A stretch of DNA of 9,076 nt from Acidobacteriota bacterium (GTDB lineage: Bacteria > Acidobacteriota > Terriglobia > UBA7540), in assembly GCA_003165615.1 (NCBI GenBank), contig PLWR01000352.1:1-9076 (forward strand), written 5' to 3'. The notes under the pieces are model-generated. The model was not told the DNA's origin. It searched no databases and saw nothing but the letters and a program-made list of their open reading frames with translations. A program made the translations under genes and the position numbers. Of the stretch, positions 1 to 7,080 are shown piece after piece (the stretch's first letter is position 1; each line of letters opens with the position of its first letter).

Positions 1-84
1 GCACCGGGACGAATTCACCCTGGGTAGTCCCCCCATCGCCCTTGTATCCTGGGATGAAATCTGTTAGGGTGCGGTGCAGCTATC

Positions 85-89
85 AGGGA
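85..89 (+). promoter_or_regulatory. Ribosome binding site deciding the start at 96
   Basis: AGGGA lies six bases upstream of ATG 96. It favours this start over the in-frame TTG 42 and ATG 54, whose extra 14-18 residues precede the conserved winged-helix domain and resemble no known domain. Confidence 0.5.
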
Positions 90-95
90 ACATCG

Positions 96-1913
96 ATGGG
101 AAACTCTGACCAAGGCCCCGGGAGCCTCGGGAATCTTCGCTTTGGCGAATATGAAGTGGAGGTTCGCTCCGGCGAGTTGCGCAAGCACGGGCTGTCCATC
201 AAGCTCCAGGGAAAACCCTTTCAGCTTCTGGTGACTCTGCTCGAACGTCCGGGCGAACTCGTGACCCGCGAAGAATTGCGCAGCAGTCTCTGGCCTTCCG
301 ACGCTTACGTGGACTTCGAGCGCAGCATCAACATCGCCATCCACAAATTGCGCGCGGCGCTGAATGATCTTGCCGAGCGTCCCCGCTATATCGAAACACT
401 ATCGCGTCGCGGGTATCGCTTCATCGCCCCGGTGCAAAACGCCAATGAGTTCGCCGATCAAAGCACTTCGCGCCCGCCCGGGAGGCTGCGCCTTGTGGTG
501 CTGCCCTTTGAGAACACCCACATGGGGCCCGATGAGGATTGGTTCAGCGAAGGCTTGATGGAGGAAACCATCGCGCAATTGGGGCACTTGCATCCTCGCC
601 AGCTTGCCGTCATCGCGCGTAGCTCCGCCATGCGGTACAAGGGGAGCGATAAATCCCTGGAGCAGATCGGGCAGGAGTTGCGCGTGGGATACGCCGTAAC
701 GGGAAGCGTGCGGCGGGCCGCGGGGCGAGTGCGCCTGGCGGCGGAACTCATCCAGGTCAGTGACCAGACCAGTCTCTGGGCGGAGACCTTTGAGCACGAG
801 CTGGCCGACCCCTTTACCCTCCAGAGCCGATTTGCCAAAGGCATCGCGGAGGCCCTTGAAATCAGGCTCCCGCTGGCCCACCACGCCGCCCTCCAACGCG
901 TGCGCACCGTAAACGTCGACGCACGCGAAGCCTATTTGAAAGGGCGCCACTTCTGGAACAAGCGCACGGAGGAAGGACTGAAGAAAAGCATCGAATACTT
1001 CAACCGCGCCATCGAAGCCGACCCCTCATACGCCCTGGCTTACGTTGGCCTTGCCGACGCCAACGTCATCCTGGGAAATTGGAGCATGCTGTCACCGGCT
1101 GATACCATTCCCCAGGCCCGGGCGGCGGCTTTCAAGGCGCTGGAAATCAACCCTCAACTGGCGGAAGCTCATGCCCCCCTGGGTTGGGCCAAATTTGCCT
1201 TTGACCGGGATTGGAAAGGGTCGGACCGGGAATTTAATCTGGCCATTGAACAAACCCCCAATTACTCTCTGGCGCGCCACTGGTACTCTCACAGTCTGGC
1301 AGCGAGAGGCCTTATTGAGGCGGCTCTCGAGCAGAACCATCAAGCCCTGGAGCTGGACTCTCTTTCCGTACCGATCAGTTCCCTGAAAGGCTGGTTTTTG
1401 TTCTGCGCGCGCCGCTATGACGAGGCCATCGAGCACTGCCGGATGACCCTGGAGCTTGATCCCTACCATCCGGCGCCGCACTCATACCTCTCCATGGCCT
1501 ACACCGTCAGCGGACGCCTTGCGGAAGGAATTGCGGAAGGTGAAAAAGCGCGGAGCTCCTCCGGGGATCTCCCCATGTTGATTGCGATTTCGGGACATCC
1601 CTATGCAGCGGCAGGCGAGGTGGCAAAAGCGGAAAAAGTTCTCCGCGATCTGGATGCGATCCGAAAGAAGCGCTATGTTCCTTCTTATTGGGTGGCCTTG
1701 ATCTATGCCGGACTCGGCCGCGTCGATCGGGCCTTTGAGTGTCTCGAGGAGGCTTGCCGGGAACGCTCCGACTGGGTGGGTTTCGTGAGCGTCGATCCCA
1801 GATTCGACTCCTTGCGATCAGACGCGAGGTTCACGGAGTTAAAGAGAAAACTCGGCCTGGAGCGGCAGGATGGCGTCTCGACAGGCGCGTCAACGCCTTC
1901 ATCCGCTTCCTGA
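96..1913 (+). CDS. Winged-helix transcriptional regulator with TolB-like and TPR domains
   Basis: Predicted cytosolic DNA-binding regulator of 605 residues. Residues about 13-113 form an OmpR/PhoB-type winged helix (Trans_Reg_C), ending in the typical RRGYRF segment. Residues about 131-257 match the TolB/FlgO-like domain found after such helices (VVLPFEN, then AVIARSSAMRYKG and VTGSVRR). Residues about 278-585 are TPR-like, with AIEADPSYALAYVGLADAN as a clear repeat, and the protein closes with DPRFDSLRSDARF. No hydrophobic segment links the DNA-binding and sensor parts, unlike membrane-bound CadC, so it probably acts in the cytoplasm through protein contacts. Start: ATG at 96 has AGGGA at 85-89, six bases upstream. 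The frame is open back to TTG 42 and ATG 54, but those have no better ribosome site. Family recognition is firm; ligand and target genes are unknown. This architecture is very common in Acidobacteriota (from memory). Confidence 0.9.
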   Translation: MGNSDQGPGSLGNLRFGEYEVEVRSGELRKHGLSIKLQGKPFQLLVTLLERPGELVTREELRSSLWPSDAYVDFERSINIAIHKLRAALNDLAERPRYIETLSRRGYRFIAPVQNANEFADQSTSRPPGRLRLVVLPFENTHMGPDEDWFSEGLMEETIAQLGHLHPRQLAVIARSSAMRYKGSDKSLEQIGQELRVGYAVTGSVRRAAGRVRLAAELIQVSDQTSLWAETFEHELADPFTLQSRFAKGIAEALEIRLPLAHHAALQRVRTVNVDAREAYLKGRHFWNKRTEEGLKKSIEYFNRAIEADPSYALAYVGLADANVILGNWSMLSPADTIPQARAAAFKALEINPQLAEAHAPLGWAKFAFDRDWKGSDREFNLAIEQTPNYSLARHWYSHSLAARGLIEAALEQNHQALELDSLSVPISSLKGWFLFCARRYDEAIEHCRMTLELDPYHPAPHSYLSMAYTVSGRLAEGIAEGEKARSSSGDLPMLIAISGHPYAAAGEVAKAEKVLRDLDAIRKKRYVPSYWVALIYAGLGRVDRAFECLEEACRERSDWVGFVSVDPRFDSLRSDARFTELKRKLGLERQDGVSTGASTPSSAS

Positions 1914-1945
1914 GAAATCCTGGTCCCATTCCTTGCGGCTAGAAG

Positions 1946-1976
1946 CGCGGACCTGTTTTGCAGGTCCGCGGCTTTT
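1946..1976 (+). terminator. Probable intrinsic terminator after the regulator gene
   Basis: A perfect 10-bp stem, CGCGGACCTG (1946-1955) with CAGGTCCGCG (1961-1970), closes a TTTTG loop. A short T run (1973-1976) follows after GC. It lies 32 bases past the regulator stop. The T tract is short, so termination may be weak; the stem itself is unambiguous. Confidence 0.6.
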
Positions 1977-1998
1977 CGCCGCCCATCGGAAACGACCT

Positions 1999-2019
1999 GC
2001 GGACCTGCAATACAGGCGC
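1999..2019 (+). repeat. Second hairpin repeating the terminator stem
   Basis: The 9-mer GCGGACCTG recurs at 1999-2007, copying 1947-1955. It can fold as GCG-(GA bulge)-CCTG with CAGG-CGC (2013-2019) around a CAATA loop. It looks like a degenerate second copy of the upstream hairpin, possibly a backup terminator or a small duplication. Confidence 0.35.
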
Positions 2020-2073
2020 TAAGTCTGCTCCTTCTTTGAAAACAACAAACCCTGCTGCAAATCCTGCTGACAA

Positions 2074-2102
2074 TTGCATGCAGCAGCGCTCGTGTGTATA
2101 TT
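2074..2102 (+). promoter_or_regulatory. Possible sigma-70-type promoter for the propeller-amidohydrolase gene
   Basis: TTGCAT (2074-2079) and TATATT (2097-2102) are 17 bases apart. The -10 box is good and the -35 box matches only the TTG core. Transcription would start near 2109, giving a leader of about 145 bases that contains the half repeat and hairpins. The call rests on spacing and box sequence only. Confidence 0.3.
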
Positions 2103-2181
2103 ACCGAACCGACCGGTACTCTAACGCGGCTTTCTCACCCCGCTCAGACGCTCGATGGGGTACCGGAAGCGCGGGGCTAAC

Positions 2182-2219
2182 CAGGCTGCAGAAAAACGGC
2201 CCAATGCTGTCATCCTGAG
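2182..2219 (+). repeat. Half copy of the dispersed GTCATCCT repeat
   Basis: This 38-base segment matches 5882-5919 at 31 of 38 positions, sharing CAGGCTGC, GAAAAAC and ATGCTGTCATCCT. Similarity stops after CCTGAG, so only the left end of the element is present, without the inverted right end seen at 5996-6007. It lies in the presumed leader of the gene starting at 2253. Confidence 0.65.
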
Positions 2220-2252
2220 TATTTACAGCCTTTCGGCTGCCGAGGTTTTTCT
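2190..2252 (+). promoter_or_regulatory. Possible leader secondary structure around the ribosome site of the 2253 gene
   Basis: AGAAAAAC (2190-2197) is the exact reverse complement of GTTTTTCT (2245-2252), and GGC (2198-2200) can pair with GCC (2239-2241), leaving GAG of the ribosome site bulged. A competing local hairpin CAGCC-TTTC-GGCTG (2226-2239) ends two bases before the GAGG at 2242-2245. Whether either fold forms in RNA is not known. Confidence 0.25.
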
Positions 2253-5200
2253 ATGCGAAGTGTTTCTGCAATTCAGTTGTTTCTGGTTACCGCTGCCATA
2301 ACGAGCCTTGCCACCGTTTGCGGTGCGGCAACTTCGGCGGAACCAACCGACCTCCATACCATCACCGTCACGGAGGCCACCAACGTCGCCGCGACGGTCT
2401 CCCCTGACCACAAGACGATCATCATGGACATCCACGGGCTGCTTTGGTCGATGCCCGCGGAGGGAGGGAAGGCGAAGCAACTCACCCCCGCGCTTCTCGA
2501 GCCGGCGCGGCCGGATTGGTCCCCGCGCGGCGATGCGATTGCCTTCGAGGCCTACGAGGGCGGCACCTTTCATGTCTGGATGATGAAACCCGACGGCAGT
2601 GGAATCCGCCAGCTCACCTACGGGCACGGCGATGACCGGGAGCCGCGATGGTCGCCCGATAGCGCCCGGATCGCCTTCGCTTCTGACCGTGCTTTCAATG
2701 GGAGTTACGACATCTGGGTACTGGACGTTGCCACGGGAAAGCTGACCCAAGTGACGACGGACGCCAGCGAGGAATTCGAACCGACATGGTCGCCCGACGG
2801 CGCGCGCATTGCCTTCGTTAGCGGGCCGAGTGCCGGGACGCAGATTGAATCCGTCAGCTTTCCCGGGGGAACCCGAAGCACCCTGGTCACCGCGCCGACG
2901 GGGGCACACCTTGACTCACCCGCCTGGTCGCCGGACGGAACGAACCTCGCCTACATACAGTCCGAAGGCCATACCAGCCGCTTGATGCTTGCGGGTACGC
3001 CGGTTGAGTTTGATGATGATGTGTTCCCGTTCTACCCACAGTGGCTCTCCGACAACCAAATTCTGTACACCGCCAATGGCAAAATTCGGGTAACAAATAT
3101 CTCATCTAATCTGACCTTGGATATCCCGTTCCAGGCCCGGCTGACGGTGTCCCGCCCGCATTACACGCCCAAGCACATCGACTTCGACTCCCAGATGCCG
3201 CGACAGGCAAAAGGAATCGTGAGCCCTGCCCTGTCTCCGGATGGCAAGAGTATCGTGTTCGAAGCTCTTAACCAACTATGGATGATGAATATTGGTAATA
3301 GACCAAAGCAGATTACCAACGGCCAGTGGTTCAAGGTCGATCCAGCGTGGTCGCCAGATGGCACGCGCATCGCGTACGCATCGGACAAGTCCGGTTCCGA
3401 GCAAATTTACGTGCTGAATCCATCCAGCGGAGAGGAGCGGCAGGTTACATCGCTGGCTGAGAATGCGGTCTCCGCCGCATGGTCGCGCGACGGAAACAGT
3501 CTGGCCTTTCTTGACCACACCGGGGCCCTGCACGTTATTGACCTCGCCACCGGAAGCACGCGCCAGGTTTTCGGGCCACTCTTCGCCCCCGGCAGGCCGA
3601 GCTGGTCCGTGGACGGGTCCTCCATCGCGCTCGCGGCATTGAAGAAGTATTCGCACCGGTTTCGCGAGGGCACCAGCCAAATCCTCACCGTACGCGTCAT
3701 TGACGGAACGCCTGCGTACACAGAGCCCGCCCCGTTCAAATCCGTGACCACCCGCGGCGACGACGGTCCGGTCTTCTCTCCGGACGGAACGCGCATGGCG
3801 TTTGTCATGGACGAAGTCCTGTGGACCGCGCCCGTTGACGCCAGCGGGCGAATCATCGGACCTGCCCACCCGATCAATGCTGAGCCCACGGATGCGGTGT
3901 CCTGGAGTGGTGACTCCCAACGGCTTCTTTATTTGTCGAACGGAAAGCTCCGCCTGATTTCGCGTGATGGGTCGAATCCCATCGCCGTGCCTTGTGACTT
4001 GAGCTGGCGGCAGGATATCCCCAGCGGTAAAACCCTGATCCATGCCGGGCGGCTCTGGGACGGCAAAGGTCCGCAGGTGCTCGAGAATGTCGATGTGTGG
4101 GTTTCGGGCAACCGTATCGCCAGCATTAAGCCCCACGACGCCGCAGAACACGCGCGGGCGATCAGGGAAAATTACCTGATGGTGGATGCCTCCCAACAAA
4201 CCGTGATCCCCGGCCTCTGGGAATCCCACACTCACCACCTGGGCCAAGGAAAGTTTTACGGGGACAGGCTGGGAAGATTGTGGCTCGCTTACGGCGTGAC
4301 GACGCTCGAATCGTACGCGGACCCGGCCTACCGCGCCGTGGAGGCGCGCGAAGCATTCGCCGCCGGCGCCCGTGTCGGCCCGCGCTTATTTGCCACGGGC
4401 GAAGCCATCGATGGAGAGCGCATCTACTACAGCTCCATGCGCCCTGTCACCACCGAAAAGCAGCTCGATCTTTCCCTTTCCCGGGCCCAAGCGCTGGACT
4501 ATGACATGATCAAGACCTACGTGCGACTCCCCGCTGCCTATCAAGCGATAGTGGCTCAGTTCGCCCACGATCAGATGGGAGTCTGTACGGTGTCGCACTA
4601 CGCCCTTCCGGGCATGACTTATGGAGTAGACGGCATGGCGCACATCAGCGCCACGGCGCGCACGGGTTTTGCCTACACGCGGTCCGCGGCAGGCGTCAGT
4701 TACCAGGACGTGATTGACATCCTTCGCGTACCGGGGAACTTCGTGGTTTCGACAACCTTGAATGCCTCTCTTTATGCCGATGACCCCAAGATGGTTGACG
4801 ATCCGCGGTTGCAGATTCTGAACCTCGCGTGGGAGCAGCAGAATCTGTTGAAGAAACGTGATTCTGTACTCAGCACCGATCAAACTCTCAGTCTCGAAGG
4901 TCTCCAGAAGGAGGAGGCAACGGTCGGGAAAATCCGCCAGGGGGGTGGGATCGTCATCGCTGGAACGGACTCGCCGCTTGACAACGTTGGGACCGCTCTG
5001 CACCTCAACCTGCGCGACCAGGTGAAATTCGGATTGGCGCCATGGCAGGCTTTGCAGAGCGCCACCCTTCTGCCCGCAAGGGCCTATCATAAGGATCAGG
5101 ATCTGGGCAGCATCGAAGCAGGCAAGCTGGCCGATATGGTTTTCGTATCCGGAAATCCACTCGTCAACATCGCCGACGCGGCGAATGTCCAGCGGGTCAT

Positions 5201-5297
5201 GAAGAACGGCAGGTTGTATACGATTCCTGATCTCGAAGCGCCGATTAAAGCCACAGAACCCGCGCCGGTCACCGCGACCAAACCGGGTCAGCATTGA
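2253..5297 (+). CDS. Exported PD40 beta-propeller/amidohydrolase fusion protein
   Basis: A 1014-residue predicted extracytoplasmic hydrolase. Residues 1-29 look like a Sec signal peptide (hydrophobic QLFLVTAAITSLATV, likely cleavage after TSA). No lipobox is present. Residues about 60-570 carry around ten TolB/PD40 propeller motifs of the WSPDG type, from W89 to W551, enough for one or two propellers. Residues about 592-1000 are an amidohydrolase-superfamily TIM barrel. Its apparent metal ligands are H659 and H661 (ESHTHH), a likely carboxylated K754 (MIKTYV), H782, H797 (MAHIS) and D906 (GTDSP), so it is probably active. The C-terminal GKLADMVFVSGNPL segment is typical of imidazolonepropionase/prolidase-like members. 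Start ATG 2253 has GAGG seven bases upstream. The substrate is unknown; a peptide or cyclic amide is possible by family analogy. It appears to be transcribed alone. Confidence 0.92.
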   Translation: MRSVSAIQLFLVTAAITSLATVCGAATSAEPTDLHTITVTEATNVAATVSPDHKTIIMDIHGLLWSMPAEGGKAKQLTPALLEPARPDWSPRGDAIAFEAYEGGTFHVWMMKPDGSGIRQLTYGHGDDREPRWSPDSARIAFASDRAFNGSYDIWVLDVATGKLTQVTTDASEEFEPTWSPDGARIAFVSGPSAGTQIESVSFPGGTRSTLVTAPTGAHLDSPAWSPDGTNLAYIQSEGHTSRLMLAGTPVEFDDDVFPFYPQWLSDNQILYTANGKIRVTNISSNLTLDIPFQARLTVSRPHYTPKHIDFDSQMPRQAKGIVSPALSPDGKSIVFEALNQLWMMNIGNRPKQITNGQWFKVDPAWSPDGTRIAYASDKSGSEQIYVLNPSSGEERQVTSLAENAVSAAWSRDGNSLAFLDHTGALHVIDLATGSTRQVFGPLFAPGRPSWSVDGSSIALAALKKYSHRFREGTSQILTVRVIDGTPAYTEPAPFKSVTTRGDDGPVFSPDGTRMAFVMDEVLWTAPVDASGRIIGPAHPINAEPTDAVSWSGDSQRLLYLSNGKLRLISRDGSNPIAVPCDLSWRQDIPSGKTLIHAGRLWDGKGPQVLENVDVWVSGNRIASIKPHDAAEHARAIRENYLMVDASQQTVIPGLWESHTHHLGQGKFYGDRLGRLWLAYGVTTLESYADPAYRAVEAREAFAAGARVGPRLFATGEAIDGERIYYSSMRPVTTEKQLDLSLSRAQALDYDMIKTYVRLPAAYQAIVAQFAHDQMGVCTVSHYALPGMTYGVDGMAHISATARTGFAYTRSAAGVSYQDVIDILRVPGNFVVSTTLNASLYADDPKMVDDPRLQILNLAWEQQNLLKKRDSVLSTDQTLSLEGLQKEEATVGKIRQGGGIVIAGTDSPLDNVGTALHLNLRDQVKFGLAPWQALQSATLLPARAYHKDQDLGSIEAGKLADMVFVSGNPLVNIADAANVQRVMKNGRLYTIPDLEAPIKATEPAPVTATKPGQH

Positions 5298-5330
5298 ATC
5301 CGCCGGTAACTTGACAAGCTTGCCGCCGTC

Positions 5331-5359
5331 TATTCAAGCGGGCGTCTCTCCAGTATGAT
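5331..5359 (+). promoter_or_regulatory. Possible promoter for the archease gene
   Basis: TATGAT (5354-5359) is a good -10 box; TATTCA (5331-5336), 17 bases upstream, is a poor -35 box. A perfect TTGACA lies at 5311-5316, but it is 14 bases from TATTCA and 37 from TATGAT, so it fits neither as a standard pair. Transcription starting near 5366 would suit any of the candidate archease starts. Confidence 0.3.
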
Positions 5360-5424
5360 GTGGGACTGCTGGCGCCCCACGCTTGGAAATGCGGTACGAG
5401 GGGTTTCCAGCCGGATGCAACGAG

Positions 5425-5841
5425 ATGCAGCCCTTTCGGACCTTAGAACATACGGCGGACGTTGGCTTTGAGGCTTTCGGCTCGACGCGCGAAGAAGTTT
5501 TCGCCAACGCCGCTCGCGCCTTGATGAATATCATCGTGGATTTGGATACGATTGACCCCCGTGGGGAAGTGTCTTTGCAAATTGACGGACCGGACCCCGA
5601 GAGCGTTTTAGTAAACTGGCTGAGTGAAATTCTGTATCTGCACGATGCCGAGGGATGGCTCTTCCGGGATTTTGAGATCCAGAGCCTTCAGGACGATTCG
5701 CTGAGCGCCCTGGCGCGCGGCGAAAAATTCCAGCGGCCGCGGCACCAGGCCAAACTGCTGGTCAAGGCCATTACCTATCACCAACTCGCGCTGGAAAAAA
5801 CCCCACGGGGCTGGCGGGCGCAGGTTTATGTGGATATTTAA
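5425..5841 (+). CDS. Archease, RtcB RNA ligase activator
   Basis: Small cytosolic protein of 138 residues from this start. Archease promotes guanylylation and multiple turnover of the RNA ligase RtcB, used in RNA repair or tRNA ligation. The family pattern runs through the protein: LEHTADVGFEAFG near the N-terminus with the conserved Asp (D12), EEVFANAARALMNIIVDLDTI, VNWLSEILYLHDAEG, then KAITYHQLALE and the terminal VYVDI with its conserved Asp. The two Asp residues correspond to the metal-binding positions of characterised archeases. The frame is open upstream to ATG 5389 and TTG 5383 (up to 152 residues), but most archeases begin 5-12 residues before HTAD and none of the starts has a strong ribosome site, so 5425 is preferred on length. 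No rtcB is in the window. The next gene on this strand follows after a repeat. Confidence 0.93.
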   Translation: MQPFRTLEHTADVGFEAFGSTREEVFANAARALMNIIVDLDTIDPRGEVSLQIDGPDPESVLVNWLSEILYLHDAEGWLFRDFEIQSLQDDSLSALARGEKFQRPRHQAKLLVKAITYHQLALEKTPRGWRAQVYVDI

Positions 5842-5881
5842 TCCGGATTTCTCACTGCTGCTTGGGAAGGGTGGGGCTTTG

Positions 5882-6007
5882 CAGGCTGCGGAAAAACCCT
5901 GCCATGCTGTCATCCTAAGCGCAGCGAAGGACCTCCGTAGTTCACGGGGCGCAGTGAACCGAGTAAACTACGGGGGTTCTTCGCCCAAAATGCGGGCTCA
6001 GAATGAC
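5882..6007 (+). repeat. Dispersed intergenic repeat with inverted ends
   Basis: The core runs from GTCATCCTAAGC (5909-5920) to GCTCAGAATGAC (5996-6007), which are inverted copies at 10 of 12 positions. Inside, CCTCCGTAGTT (5932-5942) pairs with AACTACGGGGG (5966-5976) at 10 of 11 positions, so the element can form a long hairpin of about 100 bases. A left flank (5882-5908) is shared with the half copy at 2182-2219. This type of element is scattered through acidobacterial genomes (from memory). It has no reading frame of its own and resembles a REP/MITE-like sequence. It sits between archease and the MBL gene and could weaken or end read-through. Confidence 0.75.
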
Positions 6008-6013
6008 AGCGCT

Positions 6014-7075
6014 ATGAATTTTCCCGCAACCTCGTTAGCCGCGCCGTCACGAGGCCTTCCTGATTATTACCGCTTCCCGTTACTGCCACTTGCTTTGGGC
6101 CTTTTGCTGGCAGTCTTCGTGTTGATGTTTTCTATTGGCGGCCTGGCTGCCACCTTGGGGCTTTACCGTGTCATGGAAATCAAGCCCAAGGTTTTCGTGT
6201 GGATTCCTGACGATGTGATCAACCAGGAATGTGATCCTCTCTTCACCCGGCCGGCCACGGCGGGGTTCATCGTTACCTCACAGGGCGTGGTCGTGGTGGA
6301 TACGTCCAATAGTCCGATGAACGCTCGCGACCTGCTCTATGAAATCCGCCAGCGCACCGATATCCCCATCCGATTCGTCATCAACACCAGTTCCGCGCCC
6401 GACCACATGCTGGGCAATGAAGTTTTCACCGATGAACAAGCCACGCTGATTTCCACCAAGACGGCGCAAGCGGAAATGCAACGGTACCGGCAGGATCTTT
6501 TCGATCGAATGCGCGGTGAACAAGGATGGAAGCTGCAAGCGCGCATGCGGGGCTTTCACGTAACCCCCTCCACCCAAACCTTCGATGGAGAGATGACGCT
6601 CAATATGGGCGGCCAGGAAATCCGCATGGCCAGCCTGCTACATAGTGGGGTTTCTCCCGAGGACGCCATCGTGTACTTGCCCTCCGCGAAGACACTCTTC
6701 CTGGGCGAGCTATTCGACAACCAGTATTTTCCGCGAATCGGTTCGCGAGATGTTCACCACTGGATTGAAGTGCTGAGACAAGTGGAAGGCTGGGATGTTG
6801 ACACCTATGTTCCCGGCCACGGCGCCCCTGGCAGCAAGAAGGACTTGGCGGATTTTCGCAAGTTCCTGGAATGGATTGTGGCCCAGGTGGAGATGCGCCT
6901 GAAGCAGGGCAAAACTCCCGAGGATGTGCAGAAGGCCCTCTGGCTGCCGAAAACCTACCATTGGCACGCCCCCGACCTAGCCTCGGATACGGTCGCCGAT
7001 ATCTGTCGCCAACTCACCCCGCCGCCGGCGCCTCCCGCGCCGGTGGTCCCTCCGCCGCAACCGCAAGGAGAGTAG
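6014..7075 (+). CDS. Membrane-anchored metallo-beta-lactamase-fold protein with altered metal site
   Basis: 353 residues from ATG 6014. Residues about 21-50 form one strongly hydrophobic membrane segment; the rest is an MBL-fold domain, probably outside the cytoplasm, with a proline-rich tail (PPPAPPAPVVPPP). The fold is recognised from GFIVTSQGVVVVDTSNSP, FVINTSSAPDHMLGNEVF, AIVYLPSAKTLFLGELF and YVPGHGAPG. The usual HxHxDH motif reads SxAxDH (S126, A128, D130, H131). H210 and H269 remain, and the bridging Asp is Glu (E232). The second metal site (D130, H131, H269) could still bind; the first has lost two His ligands. The frame is open back to ATG 5828, overlapping archease, but those extra 62 codons run through the dispersed repeat, so 6014 or possibly 5990 is the likely start. 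Neither has a clear ribosome site. Substrate is unknown; it may be a weak hydrolase or a binding protein. Confidence 0.85.
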   Translation: MNFPATSLAAPSRGLPDYYRFPLLPLALGLLLAVFVLMFSIGGLAATLGLYRVMEIKPKVFVWIPDDVINQECDPLFTRPATAGFIVTSQGVVVVDTSNSPMNARDLLYEIRQRTDIPIRFVINTSSAPDHMLGNEVFTDEQATLISTKTAQAEMQRYRQDLFDRMRGEQGWKLQARMRGFHVTPSTQTFDGEMTLNMGGQEIRMASLLHSGVSPEDAIVYLPSAKTLFLGELFDNQYFPRIGSRDVHHWIEVLRQVEGWDVDTYVPGHGAPGSKKDLADFRKFLEWIVAQVEMRLKQGKTPEDVQKALWLPKTYHWHAPDLASDTVADICRQLTPPPAPPAPVVPPPQPQGE

Positions 7076-7080
7076 AGGCG

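Larger units (their letters stand above)
1914..2252. other. Gene-free region between regulator and propeller-amidohydrolase
   Basis: This 339-bp stretch has no convincing gene. An 86-codon open frame at 1958-2218 has no recognisable family and runs through hairpins and a repeat. From left to right it holds a strong GC hairpin (1946-1970), a second weaker hairpin that repeats its stem (1999-2019), a possible promoter (2074-2102), a half copy of the dispersed repeat (2182-2219), and a small stem next to the ribosome site of the following gene. Confidence 0.7.

Noticed and set aside
1958..2218. 86-codon plus-strand open frame in the gap before the propeller-amidohydrolase
   Set aside because: It begins inside the terminator stem and ends within the half repeat. 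No ribosome site or family is seen.
2253..2340. Lipoprotein signal (Cys23) in the propeller-amidohydrolase
   Set aside because: The residues before the cysteine are ATV, which does not fit a lipobox requiring Gly, Ala or Ser at -1, so an ordinary Sec signal is preferred.
3276..4247. Minus-strand open frame of 323 codons opposite the propeller
   Set aside because: It mirrors the repeated WSPDG codons of the real gene and has no recognisable product.
4386..5294. Long minus-strand open frame of 302 codons within the amidohydrolase domain
   Set aside because: It is fully antisense to a well-recognised catalytic domain with intact motifs, and no domain is visible in its translation.
5311..5336. 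TTGACA with TATTCA as a promoter pair
   Set aside because: The -35 box is perfect but the spacing is only 14 bases and the -10 box is poor, so the TATGAT at 5354 is a better -10 candidate.
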